Part shown: positions 1 through 8,146 of the stretch, in pieces | Position numbering within the stretch: position 1 is the stretch's first letter | Layout of the letters: each line of letters starts with the position of its first letter | Assembly (NCBI RefSeq): GCF_022614595.1 | Contig: NZ_JAJFAU010000015.1 | Span: forward strand, 6,788-49,753 | DNA from: Streptomyces sp. CNQ085 | GTDB taxonomy: Bacteria > Actinomycetota > Actinomycetes > Streptomycetales > Streptomycetaceae | Length of the DNA: 42,966 nucleotides | Reading direction: 5' to 3' | Made by a program: the position numbers and the translations under genes | The notes under the pieces: generated by a model | The model's database searches: none | The model's input: only the letters and a program-made list of their open reading frames with translations | Told to the model about the DNA's origin: nothing

Positions 1-97
1 CGGCGATGTCGAGGACCACGAGGTCGAGGAGCTGGGACCCGGGGAGAGCGTCTCCGCCGGGGACGTCTCCTCCGACAAGGACGAGTGCGCGCCCCTG
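1..97. repeat. Inverted repeat, left arm (partner 506-602)
   Basis: Position n pairs with position 603-n. All 97 bases match the reverse complement of 506-602, with a mismatch at 98 and a further five matching bases (99-103) that look like junction microhomology. The spacer is about 408 bp. It lies inside the coding sequence of the lipoprotein gene and touches the window edge. Confidence 0.9.
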
Positions 98-796
98 CCG
101 CACCACGGCCAGCTTGAGCGGCATCCGGTCGCCGTCCCGCTCGGTGGTCACCGTCCAGGCGGCGGCCTCCTCGCCGCCGGTGACCTTCTCCTCCTCGACG
201 CCGGTCACCTCCTGCCCGTCGCCCTCGACGCCTGCGGTGAACCCGCCGGAGCAGGACTCGGCGGCGGCGCGGAGGCCGGTGAATGCCTTCTGTGCTCCCC
301 CGTCCTCGTAGGAGGCGAGGGTGACCATCGTCGTCGTGGCGTCGAAGGCGCTCTTGATCGCGTCCTCGAAGTTCTCCAGGTCCTCCTCGGTCAGCTCCCC
401 GGAGCCGTCCGCGCCGCTGTCGGCCAGGTTCCCGGGCACCTCGGTGACCACGCGCCGGGCGGTCGCCGCCGGGTCGCCCAGCGGCACGCCGAGCTGGGCG
501 TGCGCCAGGGGCGCGCACTCGTCCTTGTCGGAGGAGACGTCCCCGGCGGAGACGCTCTCCCCGGGTCCCAGCTCCTCGACCTCGTGGTCCTCGACATCGC
601 CGTCGGCGAGCACGAGCTTCTCCAGCTCCTCGGAGGTCTTCACCCCGGCGGCCGGCCCGGCGGAGGAGGACTTGCCGGCCTCGGCCCCCTCCTCGTCGCT
701 CCCGCCGGAGTCCGAACCGCCGCAGGCGGTGGCCAGCAGGGCCAGGCAGGCCGCGGAGGCGGCGAGGGCGGTACGGCGTACGGCGGTGGATCGCAT
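1..796 (-). CDS. Secreted lipoprotein, unknown function (3' end outside window)
   Basis: The start at 796 follows a good GGAGGAAG ribosome site. The N-terminus is a basic segment, a hydrophobic stretch and a lipobox ending in LLATAC with Cys25, so this is a predicted lipoprotein anchored to the outer face of the membrane. The mature part is acidic and Ser/Gly/Glu-rich, followed by a folded-looking segment that includes TVTTERDGDRMPLKLAVV. That layout is common in streptomycete lipoproteins of unknown function. No stop is reached before the window edge. The last ~97 bases are an exact inverted copy of the gene's own 506-602, so the terminal ~32 codons are an antisense reading of the same gene and probably not native. 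It lies downstream of the two-component genes on the same strand, separated by about 160 bp. I do not recognise a specific family. Confidence 0.75.
   Translation of the reverse strand, partial: MRSTAVRRTALAASAACLALLATACGGSDSGGSDEEGAEAGKSSSAGPAAGVKTSEELEKLVLADGDVEDHEVEELGPGESVSAGDVSSDKDECAPLAHAQLGVPLGDPAATARRVVTEVPGNLADSGADGSGELTEEDLENFEDAIKSAFDATTTMVTLASYEDGGAQKAFTGLRAAAESCSGGFTAGVEGDGQEVTGVEEEKVTGGEEAAAWTVTTERDGDRMPLKLAVVRQGRALVLVGGDVPGGDALPGSQLLDLVVLDIA
506..602. repeat. Inverted repeat, right arm (partner 1-97)
   Basis: This is the copy that fits the reading frame naturally: on the minus strand it encodes the acidic post-lipobox segment ending near DVSSDKDECAP. The copy at 1-97 is therefore the likely secondary, fold-back one. 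Confidence 0.9.
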
Positions 797-955
797 CGGG
801 TGTTCTTCCTCCTCCACTGGCGGGCTCCGGTGCCGCCCCGAGGGGTCGTCCGGCGCCGGCCCGCCACGGTTCCGGTGATCCGCCAACTCTAGGATTCCGC
901 GCCGCCGTCGGGACGGAAAGCTTCGGACCGGCGTTCGATCGTGACAGTGACGTGA

Positions 956-2386
956 TCACCCCGGGCCCGGTCCGTGAAATCCGCCTCCGCCCCCGCGCGG
1001 CGGGGCGCGGTGGGGGCGGCGGAGCCGGAAACGGCGCCGCCGCCCGTGGGAGACGCGCCCGCCGCCCGGTGTGCGCTCGGGCGCCAGTTCCAGCTCCATC
1101 CGCACCCGCGCCCCGCCCAGCGGCGCGCGGCCGACCTCCAGCCGGCCGCGCCCGGCGTCGGCGGCCCGGCGGGCTATGTCCAGGCCCAGGCCGGTGGAGC
1201 CGCCGACGCTCGCGCCCCGGGCCAGCGCCCGCTCGGGGTCGGGGATACCGGGGCCGGCGTCGTCCACGGTCACCACCACCGCGTGCGCCGTGCGGTGCAC
1301 GCCCACCGCCAGGGCCGTGCCCTCCGGGGTGTGCCGGAGGACGTTGCCGACCAGGGCGTCGACGGCCGCGGCCAGGTCCTCCTCCGGCAGCGTCACGGGG
1401 GTGGGCTCGTCCGTCACGGTCACCGCGCACTCCCGGCCCTGCTGCGCGGCCAGGACCGACCAGAAGTCGGTGCGCGCCGACACCACGCGCGCCGCCTCGC
1501 ACGAGACCCCCGGCCCCGGTGAGTCCGGGGCGAACGAGGCCGCCGCCAGAGGCGTGCGGGCCGTCTTGATGATGGAGTCCAGCTCCTCCTCCAGATGGGT
1601 GACGGCCGACTCCAGCCGGCCGGCGTCCTCCCGCCGCAGGCCGGAGGCGATGCGCTCGGATTCCAGGCGCAGCGCCGTCAGCGGAGTCCTGAGACGGTGC
1701 GAGAGGTCGGCCACCAGCTCGCGCTCCATCGCCAGCAGTTCGACGACGCGGTCGGCCATGGTGTTGAACGCGGCGCCGGCCTCACGCAGTTCGGGAGGGC
1801 CCTCGGGCTCCAGCCTTCTGCCGAGATCCCCCTCGCCCAGGGCGTTGGCGGCGCGCGAGAGGTCCCGCGAGGCGCGCACCACCCGCGCCCCCAGCCGGTC
1901 GGCGACCAGCACCGACCCCGCCACCAGGGCCAGCGCCAGCGCCGACATCACCAGCCAGGACGAGCCCACGCCGCGCTCGAACTCGGCGCGCGGCACGAAG
2001 GACTCGACCACCGCCACCCGGTCCCTGGCCAGCACCACCGGCTGCAGATGAACCCAGCCCTTCTCGGTGTCCCGGGCGAAGGTCCGCTGCTGCCGGGCCG
2101 CCCGCCGCCAGGCGTCGGCGGGCGCGTACGAGGCGCCCACCAGGCGCCCGTCGGGCAGGTGGACGCCCAGCCGGCCGGTGTCGTCGACCTCGGCCACGGC
2201 CTGCCGCACCTCGTCCGGGCGGGTGGTCAGGGCCAGTACGGGGGCCAGTGCCGCCGCCCGCTGCTCGGCCACCGTGATCGCCCGGGACCTCACCTCGGAC
2301 TTGACCAGCAGGGCCAGGGGGATCAGGAAGGAGAGCGCGACCATGGAGGTGACGGCCAGCGAGACGCCGGCCAGCGTCCGCCTCAT
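956..2386 (-). CDS. Sensor histidine kinase (EnvZ/HAMP type)
   Basis: Membrane sensor kinase of 476 residues that autophosphorylates on His and passes the phosphate to the adjacent response regulator. There is a transmembrane segment at about residues 9-29, an extracytoplasmic sensor of about 110 residues, a second membrane segment at about 143-163, then HAMP. The phospho-acceptor motif is DLSHRLRTPLTAL with His230. The ATPase domain shows an N-box (VGNVLRHTPEG), a G1 box (VDDAGPGIPD) and a G2 box (STGLGL). The C-terminal ~40 residues are Arg/Gly-rich and probably disordered. The start at 2386 overlaps the regulator's stop as ATGA, so the two genes are translationally coupled. The stimulus cannot be read from the sequence. 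Confidence 0.93.
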   Translation of the reverse strand: MRRTLAGVSLAVTSMVALSFLIPLALLVKSEVRSRAITVAEQRAAALAPVLALTTRPDEVRQAVAEVDDTGRLGVHLPDGRLVGASYAPADAWRRAARQQRTFARDTEKGWVHLQPVVLARDRVAVVESFVPRAEFERGVGSSWLVMSALALALVAGSVLVADRLGARVVRASRDLSRAANALGEGDLGRRLEPEGPPELREAGAAFNTMADRVVELLAMERELVADLSHRLRTPLTALRLESERIASGLRREDAGRLESAVTHLEEELDSIIKTARTPLAAASFAPDSPGPGVSCEAARVVSARTDFWSVLAAQQGRECAVTVTDEPTPVTLPEEDLAAAVDALVGNVLRHTPEGTALAVGVHRTAHAVVVTVDDAGPGIPDPERALARGASVGGSTGLGLDIARRAADAGRGRLEVGRAPLGGARVRMELELAPERTPGGGRVSHGRRRRFRLRRPHRAPPRGGGGGFHGPGPG

Positions 2387-3087
2387 CGCGGCGTCACCAG
2401 TTTGATGCCCACGCCCCGCACGGTGTGCAGATAACGCGGCCGGCTCGCCCGCTCGCCGAGCTTGCGGCGCAGGGAGGACACGTGCACGTCCAGGGTCTGC
2501 TCCTCGACGTAGGGCTGCCGCCACACGTCCGCCAGGAGACGGCGGCGCGGCACCACCCGGTCCGCGCGCTCGGCGAGATAGGCCAGCAGATCGAACTCCC
2601 TGCGTGTCAGGCGCAGTTCGCTGCCGTCCAGGAAGACCGACCGCGCCTGCCGGTCGACGGCCAGGCCGCCCACGCGTATCGCGCCCTCCCGGCGCGCCGC
2701 CGCCGGGGCGGGGGCACGTTCGGCGGTGGCGGAGCGGCGCAGCACCGCCCCGAGCCGGGCCGCCAACTGCCCGCCGGAGAAGGGCTTGACCAGGTAGTCG
2801 TCGGCGCCGGCGTTGAGCAGCCGGATGATCTCGGCCTCGTCGTCGCGCGCGGTGGCCACCAGCACCGGCACCTGCGAGATGCTGCGCAGCATGCGCAGGA
2901 CGTCGACGCCGTCGAGGTCGGGCAGCCCCAGGTCGAGCACCACCGCGTCCGGCGGCTGCCGCGTCACCTCCCGCAGGGCCTCGAAGCCGTAGGGGGAGCT
3001 GCGCACCACGTGGTCGTGCCGGGACAGGACGTCGATGAGCCTGGCCCGTATCACGGGGTCGTCCTCGACCAGAAGTACCGATGCCAT
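2383..3087 (-). CDS. OmpR/PhoB-family response regulator
   Basis: DNA-binding regulator of 234 residues. The receiver domain has the acidic pair VEDD near residue 10, phospho-acceptor Asp52 in VVLDLGLPDLDG, and Lys101 in LVKPFSGG. The C-terminal winged helix carries the usual ending (SSLRRKLGERAS, then YLHTVRGVGIKL). I place the start at MASVLLVEDD (3087) because this gives the normal receiver N-terminus. An upstream in-frame start at 3162 would add an unrelated Arg/Pro-rich tail. It is the first gene of the pair and overlaps the kinase start by 4 bp. The 140 bp to the divergent secreted-protein gene must hold its promoter. Confidence 0.93.
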   Translation of the reverse strand: MASVLLVEDDPVIRARLIDVLSRHDHVVRSSPYGFEALREVTRQPPDAVVLDLGLPDLDGVDVLRMLRSISQVPVLVATARDDEAEIIRLLNAGADDYLVKPFSGGQLAARLGAVLRRSATAERAPAPAAARREGAIRVGGLAVDRQARSVFLDGSELRLTRREFDLLAYLAERADRVVPRRRLLADVWRQPYVEEQTLDVHVSSLRRKLGERASRPRYLHTVRGVGIKLVTPR

Positions 3088-3227
3088 GGCCAGGGACGGT
3101 AACGGGTGCCGCGGACGGCGGGGGCGAGCAGGGCCCGCCAGGAGTCCCCCACGGGCCCTCACGAACCTTCGCGGGCACCGGCGGAGGCCGTTGTGAGGCC
3201 GTCTGAGCGGTCGGGCAGTATGGGGCG

Positions 3228-3809
3228 GTGCCCCGCTACCTGCGTTACGTGCTGCTGTGGCTGTCGTGCACGTCCCTCAGCGTGACGACGGTGAGCCTCA
3301 CCGTCCAGTTCGTGGCCGGGACGACCCGGCCCATCCCGCCCGTGGCCCGCGACACCCCGGGGACGGTCGTCTCCTCCCCGACGGCGAGCGCCGAGCCGAG
3401 CAGGTCTCCCACTCCCACTCCCAGGCCGACCCCCTCGCCCACCCGGCGCGCCTCCTCCCCCGTCCCCGTCCCCGCGCCGAAGCCGCCGGCCTCCCCGACC
3501 ACCCGTCCCGCCGCCCGCCCCACCCCCTCGCCCACCGCGAACACCGGCGGCGAGGAGGGCTGCCGTACGGCCGGCGCCGAGGTGCGCACCTTCCAGACCA
3601 CGGGAGGGCGTGCGTCCATACGGTTCGGCAGCAGCGGCGCCTGCCTGGTCTCGGCGCTGCCGGCCGGCGGTTTCACCGCGGCCACCCGGCGCGGCGGGCC
3701 GAGGGATCTGACCGTGGTCTTCACCGGCGACTCCTTCCGCTCGCGGATCGAGGTCACCTCGCCCACGCCTTCCAGCTACAGCGTGGCGGTCAGGGAGTCG
3801 ACCGTCTGA
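3228..3809 (+). CDS. Secreted or membrane-anchored Pro/Ser/Thr-rich protein, unknown function
   Basis: Predicted 193-residue protein starting at a GTG. A hydrophobic N-terminal segment at about residues 6-30 should be a signal peptide or membrane anchor. Residues ~45-105 form a low-complexity Pro/Ser/Thr/Ala linker of the cell-wall-spanning type. The C-terminal ~85 residues look folded and begin with a Cys (EEGCRTAGAEV); a second Cys in SSGACLVS could form a disulphide outside the cell. I do not recognise a family. It is divergent from the two-component system and could be a target or neighbour, but nothing proves that. The ribosome site is weak, so the start is approximate. Confidence 0.7.
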   Translation: MPRYLRYVLLWLSCTSLSVTTVSLTVQFVAGTTRPIPPVARDTPGTVVSSPTASAEPSRSPTPTPRPTPSPTRRASSPVPVPAPKPPASPTTRPAARPTPSPTANTGGEEGCRTAGAEVRTFQTTGGRASIRFGSSGACLVSALPAGGFTAATRRGGPRDLTVVFTGDSFRSRIEVTSPTPSSYSVAVRESTV

Positions 3810-4008
3810 GGGCGGCCGGGGTACCGCCGGGGCACGGCACGGCGGTCACCACGGAGGAGCCCCCGATCATCCGGTCCAGTGATACCCCGGCCAGGCACAA
3901 CGGGCCCGGAGCCAAGACGGACACCGCCCTCGCGGTGGTGAGATCTATCGGCCCGAGAAGGAAGCCCTCGGCGCTCTCGCCATCGAGATCCGACTCGACC
4001 TCTGACAC
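3790..4008 (-). CDS. Possible small ORF, 72 residues, unknown
   Basis: A GTG at 4008 is preceded on the minus strand by AAGGA with a 7-base spacer, which is an adequate ribosome site. The product starts with an acidic stretch (SEVESDLDGESAEG) and then turns hydrophobic with two Cys. It overlaps the end of the convergent secreted-protein gene by 20 bp and lies head-to-head with the Asp/Asn hydroxylase gene. Homology is not recognised. It may be a chance open frame in GC-rich DNA. Confidence 0.22.
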   Translation of the reverse strand: MSEVESDLDGESAEGFLLGPIDLTTARAVSVLAPGPLCLAGVSLDRMIGGSSVVTAVPCPGGTPAALRRSTP

Positions 4009-4232
4009 ACGAATTTCCTTAAAGGAGGTCGGTTCACGCCGCCCCCCGGTTCCCAGCAACAGCCGAAATTCCGAAGCGCTGGAAGCACTACCGGCGCACT
4101 GCGCCATGCATGCCATCTGCCGTGCCCCCATACCGGCCACGCCGTGCCCTTTCCCCGGGAACGAGATGGGTACGTCCTGGGTAGCCTCCACACGGTATGC
4201 AGGGACCGTGAAGCTCGAAATCTGGAGATTTT
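3810..4232. other. Intergenic region, mostly empty
   Basis: This stretch is visibly less GC-rich than its flanks. Apart from the doubtful small minus-strand frame I see no convincing gene. A strong plus-strand AAAGGAGGT at 4021-4029 is not followed by a nearby ATG or GTG. The ribosome site for the next gene is GGAG at about 4223-4227. Promoters for the hydroxylase gene should be here. Confidence 0.5.
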
Positions 4233-4988
4233 ATGACCCCGGAGATAGACGACGCCTTCGCCGCCATCAGAAGTGAGCACGGACCGGACTCTATCGCCCG
4301 GGTCGAGCAGATGCTGGCAGCGGGAAAGGGGGATCGCCATCCGTTGCAGAAGGGGGCCAGGTGGATCTTACCGGGAGTTTCTCAGCAGCCCTGGCACGAT
4401 CCGTACGGCCACCCTGAGTTGGCACCGGTGGTGCACGCCTTCGAAGCGAACCACGCCACGATCAAGAAGGAGTTGGAGACCGCCTGGGCTGCCCGGCGGA
4501 ACGCTTTCTCCGATTACGAGCACTACCTCACCCGCCAGTCGGACTGGCAGGCTCTTTACCTCTTCCGCAAGGGTGGCCTGGTGGCTGAGTCGGCCGACAC
4601 GGCGCCGACCGCCTTCCAGGTCCTGAAGGAGGAGGCGGTCGACACCGGGAAGCTCTGCCCCCTGCTGGAGTGCCACTTCTCGACTCTGCTGCCCGGAGCG
4701 GCGATTGCTCCCCACTGCGACCTGTGGAACTTCAGCATCAACCTGCACCTGGCGGTCGACATCCCCGAGGAGTGCGGCATCACGGTTGCGGGCGAGACGC
4801 GGTCGTGGGAGGAGGGTAAGTGCCTGCTCTTCGACTACTCCTTCGAGCACGAGGCGTGGAACCGCGGGACGACGCGTCCGCGCACGTGCCTGCTGGTCGA
4901 CCTGTGGCACCCGGAGACCACCGTCCCCGAGCGGAAGGCGCTCGTCGCGGCCATCACCGAGATCCGCAAGCTGATGGGCGAGGAGTGA
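4233..4988 (+). CDS. Aspartyl/asparaginyl beta-hydroxylase family oxygenase
   Basis: 251-residue protein of the Fe(II)/2-oxoglutarate oxygenase family named after aspartyl/asparaginyl beta-hydroxylase. The metal-binding half is clear: HCDLWNFSINLHL has the first His (161), and FDYSFEHEAWNRG has the second (206). Arg-containing RPRTCLLVDLWHPE at about 215-227 is the usual co-substrate end of the fold. Start ATG 4233 has GGAG 7 bases upstream. Some members act on free or carrier-bound amino acids or on ribosomal peptides, so it could decorate a peptide product, but the substrate is not evident. It converges with, and overlaps by 35 bp, the PCuAC-like gene. Membership of the isonitrile locus is an inference from position. 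Confidence 0.85.
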   Translation: MTPEIDDAFAAIRSEHGPDSIARVEQMLAAGKGDRHPLQKGARWILPGVSQQPWHDPYGHPELAPVVHAFEANHATIKKELETAWAARRNAFSDYEHYLTRQSDWQALYLFRKGGLVAESADTAPTAFQVLKEEAVDTGKLCPLLECHFSTLLPGAAIAPHCDLWNFSINLHLAVDIPEECGITVAGETRSWEEGKCLLFDYSFEHEAWNRGTTRPRTCLLVDLWHPETTVPERKALVAAITEIRKLMGEE

Positions 4989-5550
4989 CAGCGGGGAGGA
5001 ACGCGGCGGCAGCCCCTCCTCGCCATGACTGCGGAGGAACGGTCACCGCCTCTACTGTCACCTGGCCGGAGCTGCGGAACCACAGGTCGAAGCAGACCTT
5101 GTCCCCGATCTTCAGCTTCGGTGGATCCATGACCATCACGTCTACGCTGTACGGGGTCATGTCCACGCGGCTTCGGGCCGGGATCGTGAGGCTGTCCAGC
5201 GGCTCCATGCGTCCCGCTCCGTCCTTCGTGACCCGCTGGCCCAGCATGGTGACCCCGAGTTCCGGCGAGGAGACGGACGTCAGCACGTCGTCGGCGGCCC
5301 CGGTGTTGCTGATGTCGAAGAAGGCGGCCGTGTTCTCGGAGTTGGACGGCACGAAGATGCGAGCGTTGCTGACGCTGATCCTTGCCGGCGGTTCACCGGC
5401 CGCACCCGTTGTCGTGTAGGCCGTCAGGAGCATCAAGGCCGTCACGCACGTGACCACGGGTACGAGAGCGGCGCTCAGCGCACCGGCAGTCATACGGCGC
5501 CAGGGCGGCGAGGAGCGTTCGGCCGAGTCGGTGGACGGGGCGGAACTCAT
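4954..5550 (-). CDS. PCuAC-like extracytoplasmic copper-chaperone family protein
   Basis: 198 residues with a membrane anchor or signal at about 22-48 and a PCuAC/DUF461-type beta fold (ARIFVPSNSENTAAFFDISN, then SLTIPARSRVDM, then MVMDPPKLKIGDKVCFDLWF). Family members carry Cu(I) outside the membrane through a His-Met cluster. Here the Met positions survive (GRMEPL, DVMVMD) but the two ligand His of the canonical pattern are absent, replaced by non-His residues in GVTMLG and SVDVMVM. Copper binding may be weak, Met-only, or the role may differ. The start overlaps the stop of the Cu ATPase gene as ATGA, so it is the last gene of the copper operon. Confidence 0.8.
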   Translation of the reverse strand: MSSAPSTDSAERSSPPWRRMTAGALSAALVPVVTCVTALMLLTAYTTTGAAGEPPARISVSNARIFVPSNSENTAAFFDISNTGAADDVLTSVSSPELGVTMLGQRVTKDGAGRMEPLDSLTIPARSRVDMTPYSVDVMVMDPPKLKIGDKVCFDLWFRSSGQVTVEAVTVPPQSWRGGAAAAFLPAVTPRPSACGSR

Positions 5551-7919
5551 CGGATCTCCTCCAGGGGCGAGGCGGTATGGCTGTCCGCCGCGGACGGTTG
5601 TGTCGGACCACTCTTGTAGGCGGAGGCAGACGCAGAGGCGGAGCGGTAGCGGTGTCCGGTGGGCGAATAGGCGCGCAGCCGCAGGCTGTTGGCGACGACA
5701 AGGACGGAACTGGCGGACATCGCCACGGCGGCGAACATCGGGTTGAGCCAGCCGGTGGCGGCCAGGGGAACGGTGACGACGTTGTAGCCGAACGCCCAGG
5801 CGAGGTTGGCGCGGATGGTGCTCAGAGTCCGGCGGGTGAGCTGTACGGCCGCGACCACTGCCTGCATGTCCTCGCGTACGAGGGTGATGTCGGCGGCGCC
5901 GATCGCCGCGTCAGTGCCGCCACCCATGGCGATGCCCAGGTCGGCGGAGGCCAGCGCGGCGGCGTCGTTGACCCCGTCACCGATGACTGCCACACGGCGC
6001 CCCTCGTCCCGGAGCCTTGCAACGATGGCGGTCTTGCCCTCCGGGGTGACCTCGGCGTGCACCTCGTCGATGCCGACCTGCTCGGCCACGGCATGGGCGG
6101 CGGCCGGTCCGTCGCCGGTCACCAGGATGGGCTCTATGCCCAGCTTGCGCAGGTGTCGTACGGCGGAGTAGCTGGAGGGCCGCAGTGTGTCGCCGACCGC
6201 GAGGATGCCGACCGGGCGGCCGTCCCTCTCGACGAGCACGGCTGTGCGAGCGGAGGCGTGGGCGTCGTCCAGACCCCGCTGGAGGGTGTCCGGGAGCGGG
6301 GTGTCAGGTCGCGGGCGGCCTACGACGACCTCATGACCGTCGACCCGGCCGTGGACGCCGACTCCGGGAACGGCACGGAAGTCGGCCACCGGCGGCAGCT
6401 GGCCGCCCTCCGCGGCCTGGCGGGCAGCGGTGGCGATGGCTCGGCCGATGGGATGCTCGGAGCCGTACTCGACCGCCCCGGCCAGTCGGAGGATTGCGCT
6501 CGCGTCTTCCCCGGCCATCACCGCCGTGTCGGTGAGGGTCATGCGTCCGGTGGTGAGGGTGCCGGTCTTGTCGAAGACCACGGTGTCGATGTGCCGCAGC
6601 CGTTCCAGCGCCTCCGGTCCCCGGAGCAGGACGCCGAGCTGCGCGCCGCGGCCGGTGGCGGCCATGAAGGCGGTCGGGGTGGCCAGGCCGAGGGCGCAGG
6701 GACACGCGACGACGAGGACGGCGACCGCCGCGGTCACGGCGGCCGAGGCGTCCGCCCCGGCGCCGAGCCAGAACCCCAGCACGGTGCACGCCACGGTCAC
6801 GATGGCGGGGACGAAGACCCCCGCGACGGCGTCAGCCAGCCGCTGGATGCGCGCCTTGCCCGCCTGCGCGTCGCTCACCAGCTGGGTGATCCGTGCGAGC
6901 TGCGTGTCGGCGCCGACCGCCGTGGCCCGAACCACCAGCAAACCACCGGCGTTGACGGCACCGCCCACCACCGCCGATTCCGGCCCGACCTCCACCGGCA
7001 CGCTCTCGCCGGTCACCAGTGACAGGTCCAGGGCGGAGCTGCCGTCGGTGACCACACCGTCCGTAGCGACCTTCTCACCCGGTCGTACCAGAAACTCCTG
7101 GCCGACCCGGAGTGCGGAGACCGGGACCCGCCGCCCCTGGTCGCCCTCACGCAACTCGACGTCCTTCGCGCCGAGTTCGGCGAGCGCGCGCAGCGCCGAT
7201 CCCGTGCCCTGCTTGGCGCGTTCCTCCAGGTAACGGCCGGCCAGTACGAACAGCGGCACGCTCACGGCCGCTTCCAGGTACAGATGCGCGCTCCCGCTGC
7301 CAGCCTCGGGCACCAGACTGAACGGCATGCGCATGCCCGGCTGGCCCGCGCCTCCGAAGCACAGGGCGTACGTGGACCAGGCGAACGAGGCGAGCACACC
7401 GAGGGAGACCAGGGTGTCCATGGTCGCCGTGGCGTGCCGTAGCCCCTTCCATGCCCGCTCGTGGAACGGCCACGCACTCCAACCCACCACCGGAACGGCC
7501 AGGTTGAAACACACCCACTGCCAGTAGGTGAACTGCAGGGAGGGCACCATGGAAAGCAGGAGCACGGGCAGCGACAGCAACGCCGTGATCAGCAGCCGGC
7601 CCCTGTCACTGATGCCCGCGCCAGCCTCCTGCTGCTCGCGTGCCGCGTCCGCGTGCTGCTCTTCGGCGGGCGGCTGCGGTAGCTCGGCCGTGTAACCGGC
7701 GCTTTCCACCACGGAGATCAGCTGCTGGGCGGTCACCGATGCGGGATGGGAGACGCGGGCCCGCCCGGTTGCCAGGTTGACGGTTGCCGTCACCCCCTCG
7801 ACGCGACCCAGCTTCTTCTCGACCCGGCCCACGCACGCGGCGCACGTCATGCCCCCGACCAGCAGATCAGTGATCGCATCGGGCTCGTCGGCCGTCTCAC
7901 GCTGATCGGCGGTGGTCAC
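5547..7919 (-). CDS. copA: Cu(I)-exporting P1B-type ATPase
   Basis: 790-residue P-type ATPase that pumps monovalent copper out of the cytoplasm. There is one N-terminal metal-binding domain with MTCAACVG (Cys26, Cys29), then eight membrane segments. The transport motif CPCALG lies at about residues 406-411, and the phosphorylation motif DKTGTLTTG at about 449. GDGVNDAAAL forms the hinge. The last membrane pair has YNVVTVPLA and MSASSVLVVANSLRL, the Tyr-Asn and Met-Ser-Ser residues typical of the Cu(I) subgroup. Start GTG 7919 overlaps the stop of the upstream small gene as GTGA. With a copper-type operator ahead of the operon, it most likely gives copper resistance that balances ligand-mediated copper uptake. 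Confidence 0.95.
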   Translation of the reverse strand: MTTADQRETADEPDAITDLLVGGMTCAACVGRVEKKLGRVEGVTATVNLATGRARVSHPASVTAQQLISVVESAGYTAELPQPPAEEQHADAAREQQEAGAGISDRGRLLITALLSLPVLLLSMVPSLQFTYWQWVCFNLAVPVVGWSAWPFHERAWKGLRHATATMDTLVSLGVLASFAWSTYALCFGGAGQPGMRMPFSLVPEAGSGSAHLYLEAAVSVPLFVLAGRYLEERAKQGTGSALRALAELGAKDVELREGDQGRRVPVSALRVGQEFLVRPGEKVATDGVVTDGSSALDLSLVTGESVPVEVGPESAVVGGAVNAGGLLVVRATAVGADTQLARITQLVSDAQAGKARIQRLADAVAGVFVPAIVTVACTVLGFWLGAGADASAAVTAAVAVLVVACPCALGLATPTAFMAATGRGAQLGVLLRGPEALERLRHIDTVVFDKTGTLTTGRMTLTDTAVMAGEDASAILRLAGAVEYGSEHPIGRAIATAARQAAEGGQLPPVADFRAVPGVGVHGRVDGHEVVVGRPRPDTPLPDTLQRGLDDAHASARTAVLVERDGRPVGILAVGDTLRPSSYSAVRHLRKLGIEPILVTGDGPAAAHAVAEQVGIDEVHAEVTPEGKTAIVARLRDEGRRVAVIGDGVNDAAALASADLGIAMGGGTDAAIGAADITLVREDMQAVVAAVQLTRRTLSTIRANLAWAFGYNVVTVPLAATGWLNPMFAAVAMSASSVLVVANSLRLRAYSPTGHRYRSASASASAYKSGPTQPSAADSHTASPLEEIR

Positions 7920-8140
7920 TGGTCCACCCGCACTTCACGGTCGGCCGGGCCGAGGCCGTGCATGCCCGGCATACCCGGCTCCTGCGGCTCCTCGGACACT
8001 GGCACGGTGCGGTGCATGCCCGGGGCCACCGGACCTGCCATGCGTCCCACGGCATATGACGCTGCCGTCAACGACACGAGCAGGACGACGAACCCCAGTA
8101 AGGCCGGGGGGACCAATAGACCACGCTTCGACTCCTCCAT
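7916..8140 (-). CDS. Small single-pass membrane protein with Met/His-rich tail
   Basis: 74-residue protein starting MEESKRGLLVPP. One transmembrane helix at about residues 9-31 is followed by an outside tail holding Met and His in GMH and GMPGMHG motifs, which suits Cu(I) or Cu(II) binding. It is the first gene of the copper operon and overlaps copA by 4 bp (GTGA). I choose ATG 8140 over an in-frame ATG at 8188, because the longer form would read through the operator-like palindrome. The ATG lies only 7 bp from that site, so the message may be nearly leaderless. I do not recognise a named family. A role as a copper-binding partner or periplasmic-side chaperone for the ATPase is inferred. Confidence 0.7.
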   Translation of the reverse strand: MEESKRGLLVPPALLGFVVLLVSLTAASYAVGRMAGPVAPGMHRTVPVSEEPQEPGMPGMHGLGPADREVRVDQ

Positions 8141-8146
8141 GCGTAC

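Noticed and set aside
956..3178. One 740-codon minus-strand frame covering both kinase and regulator
   Set aside because: The first ~265 codons are an out-of-frame reading of the response regulator; the real kinase starts at 2386 with an ATGA overlap.
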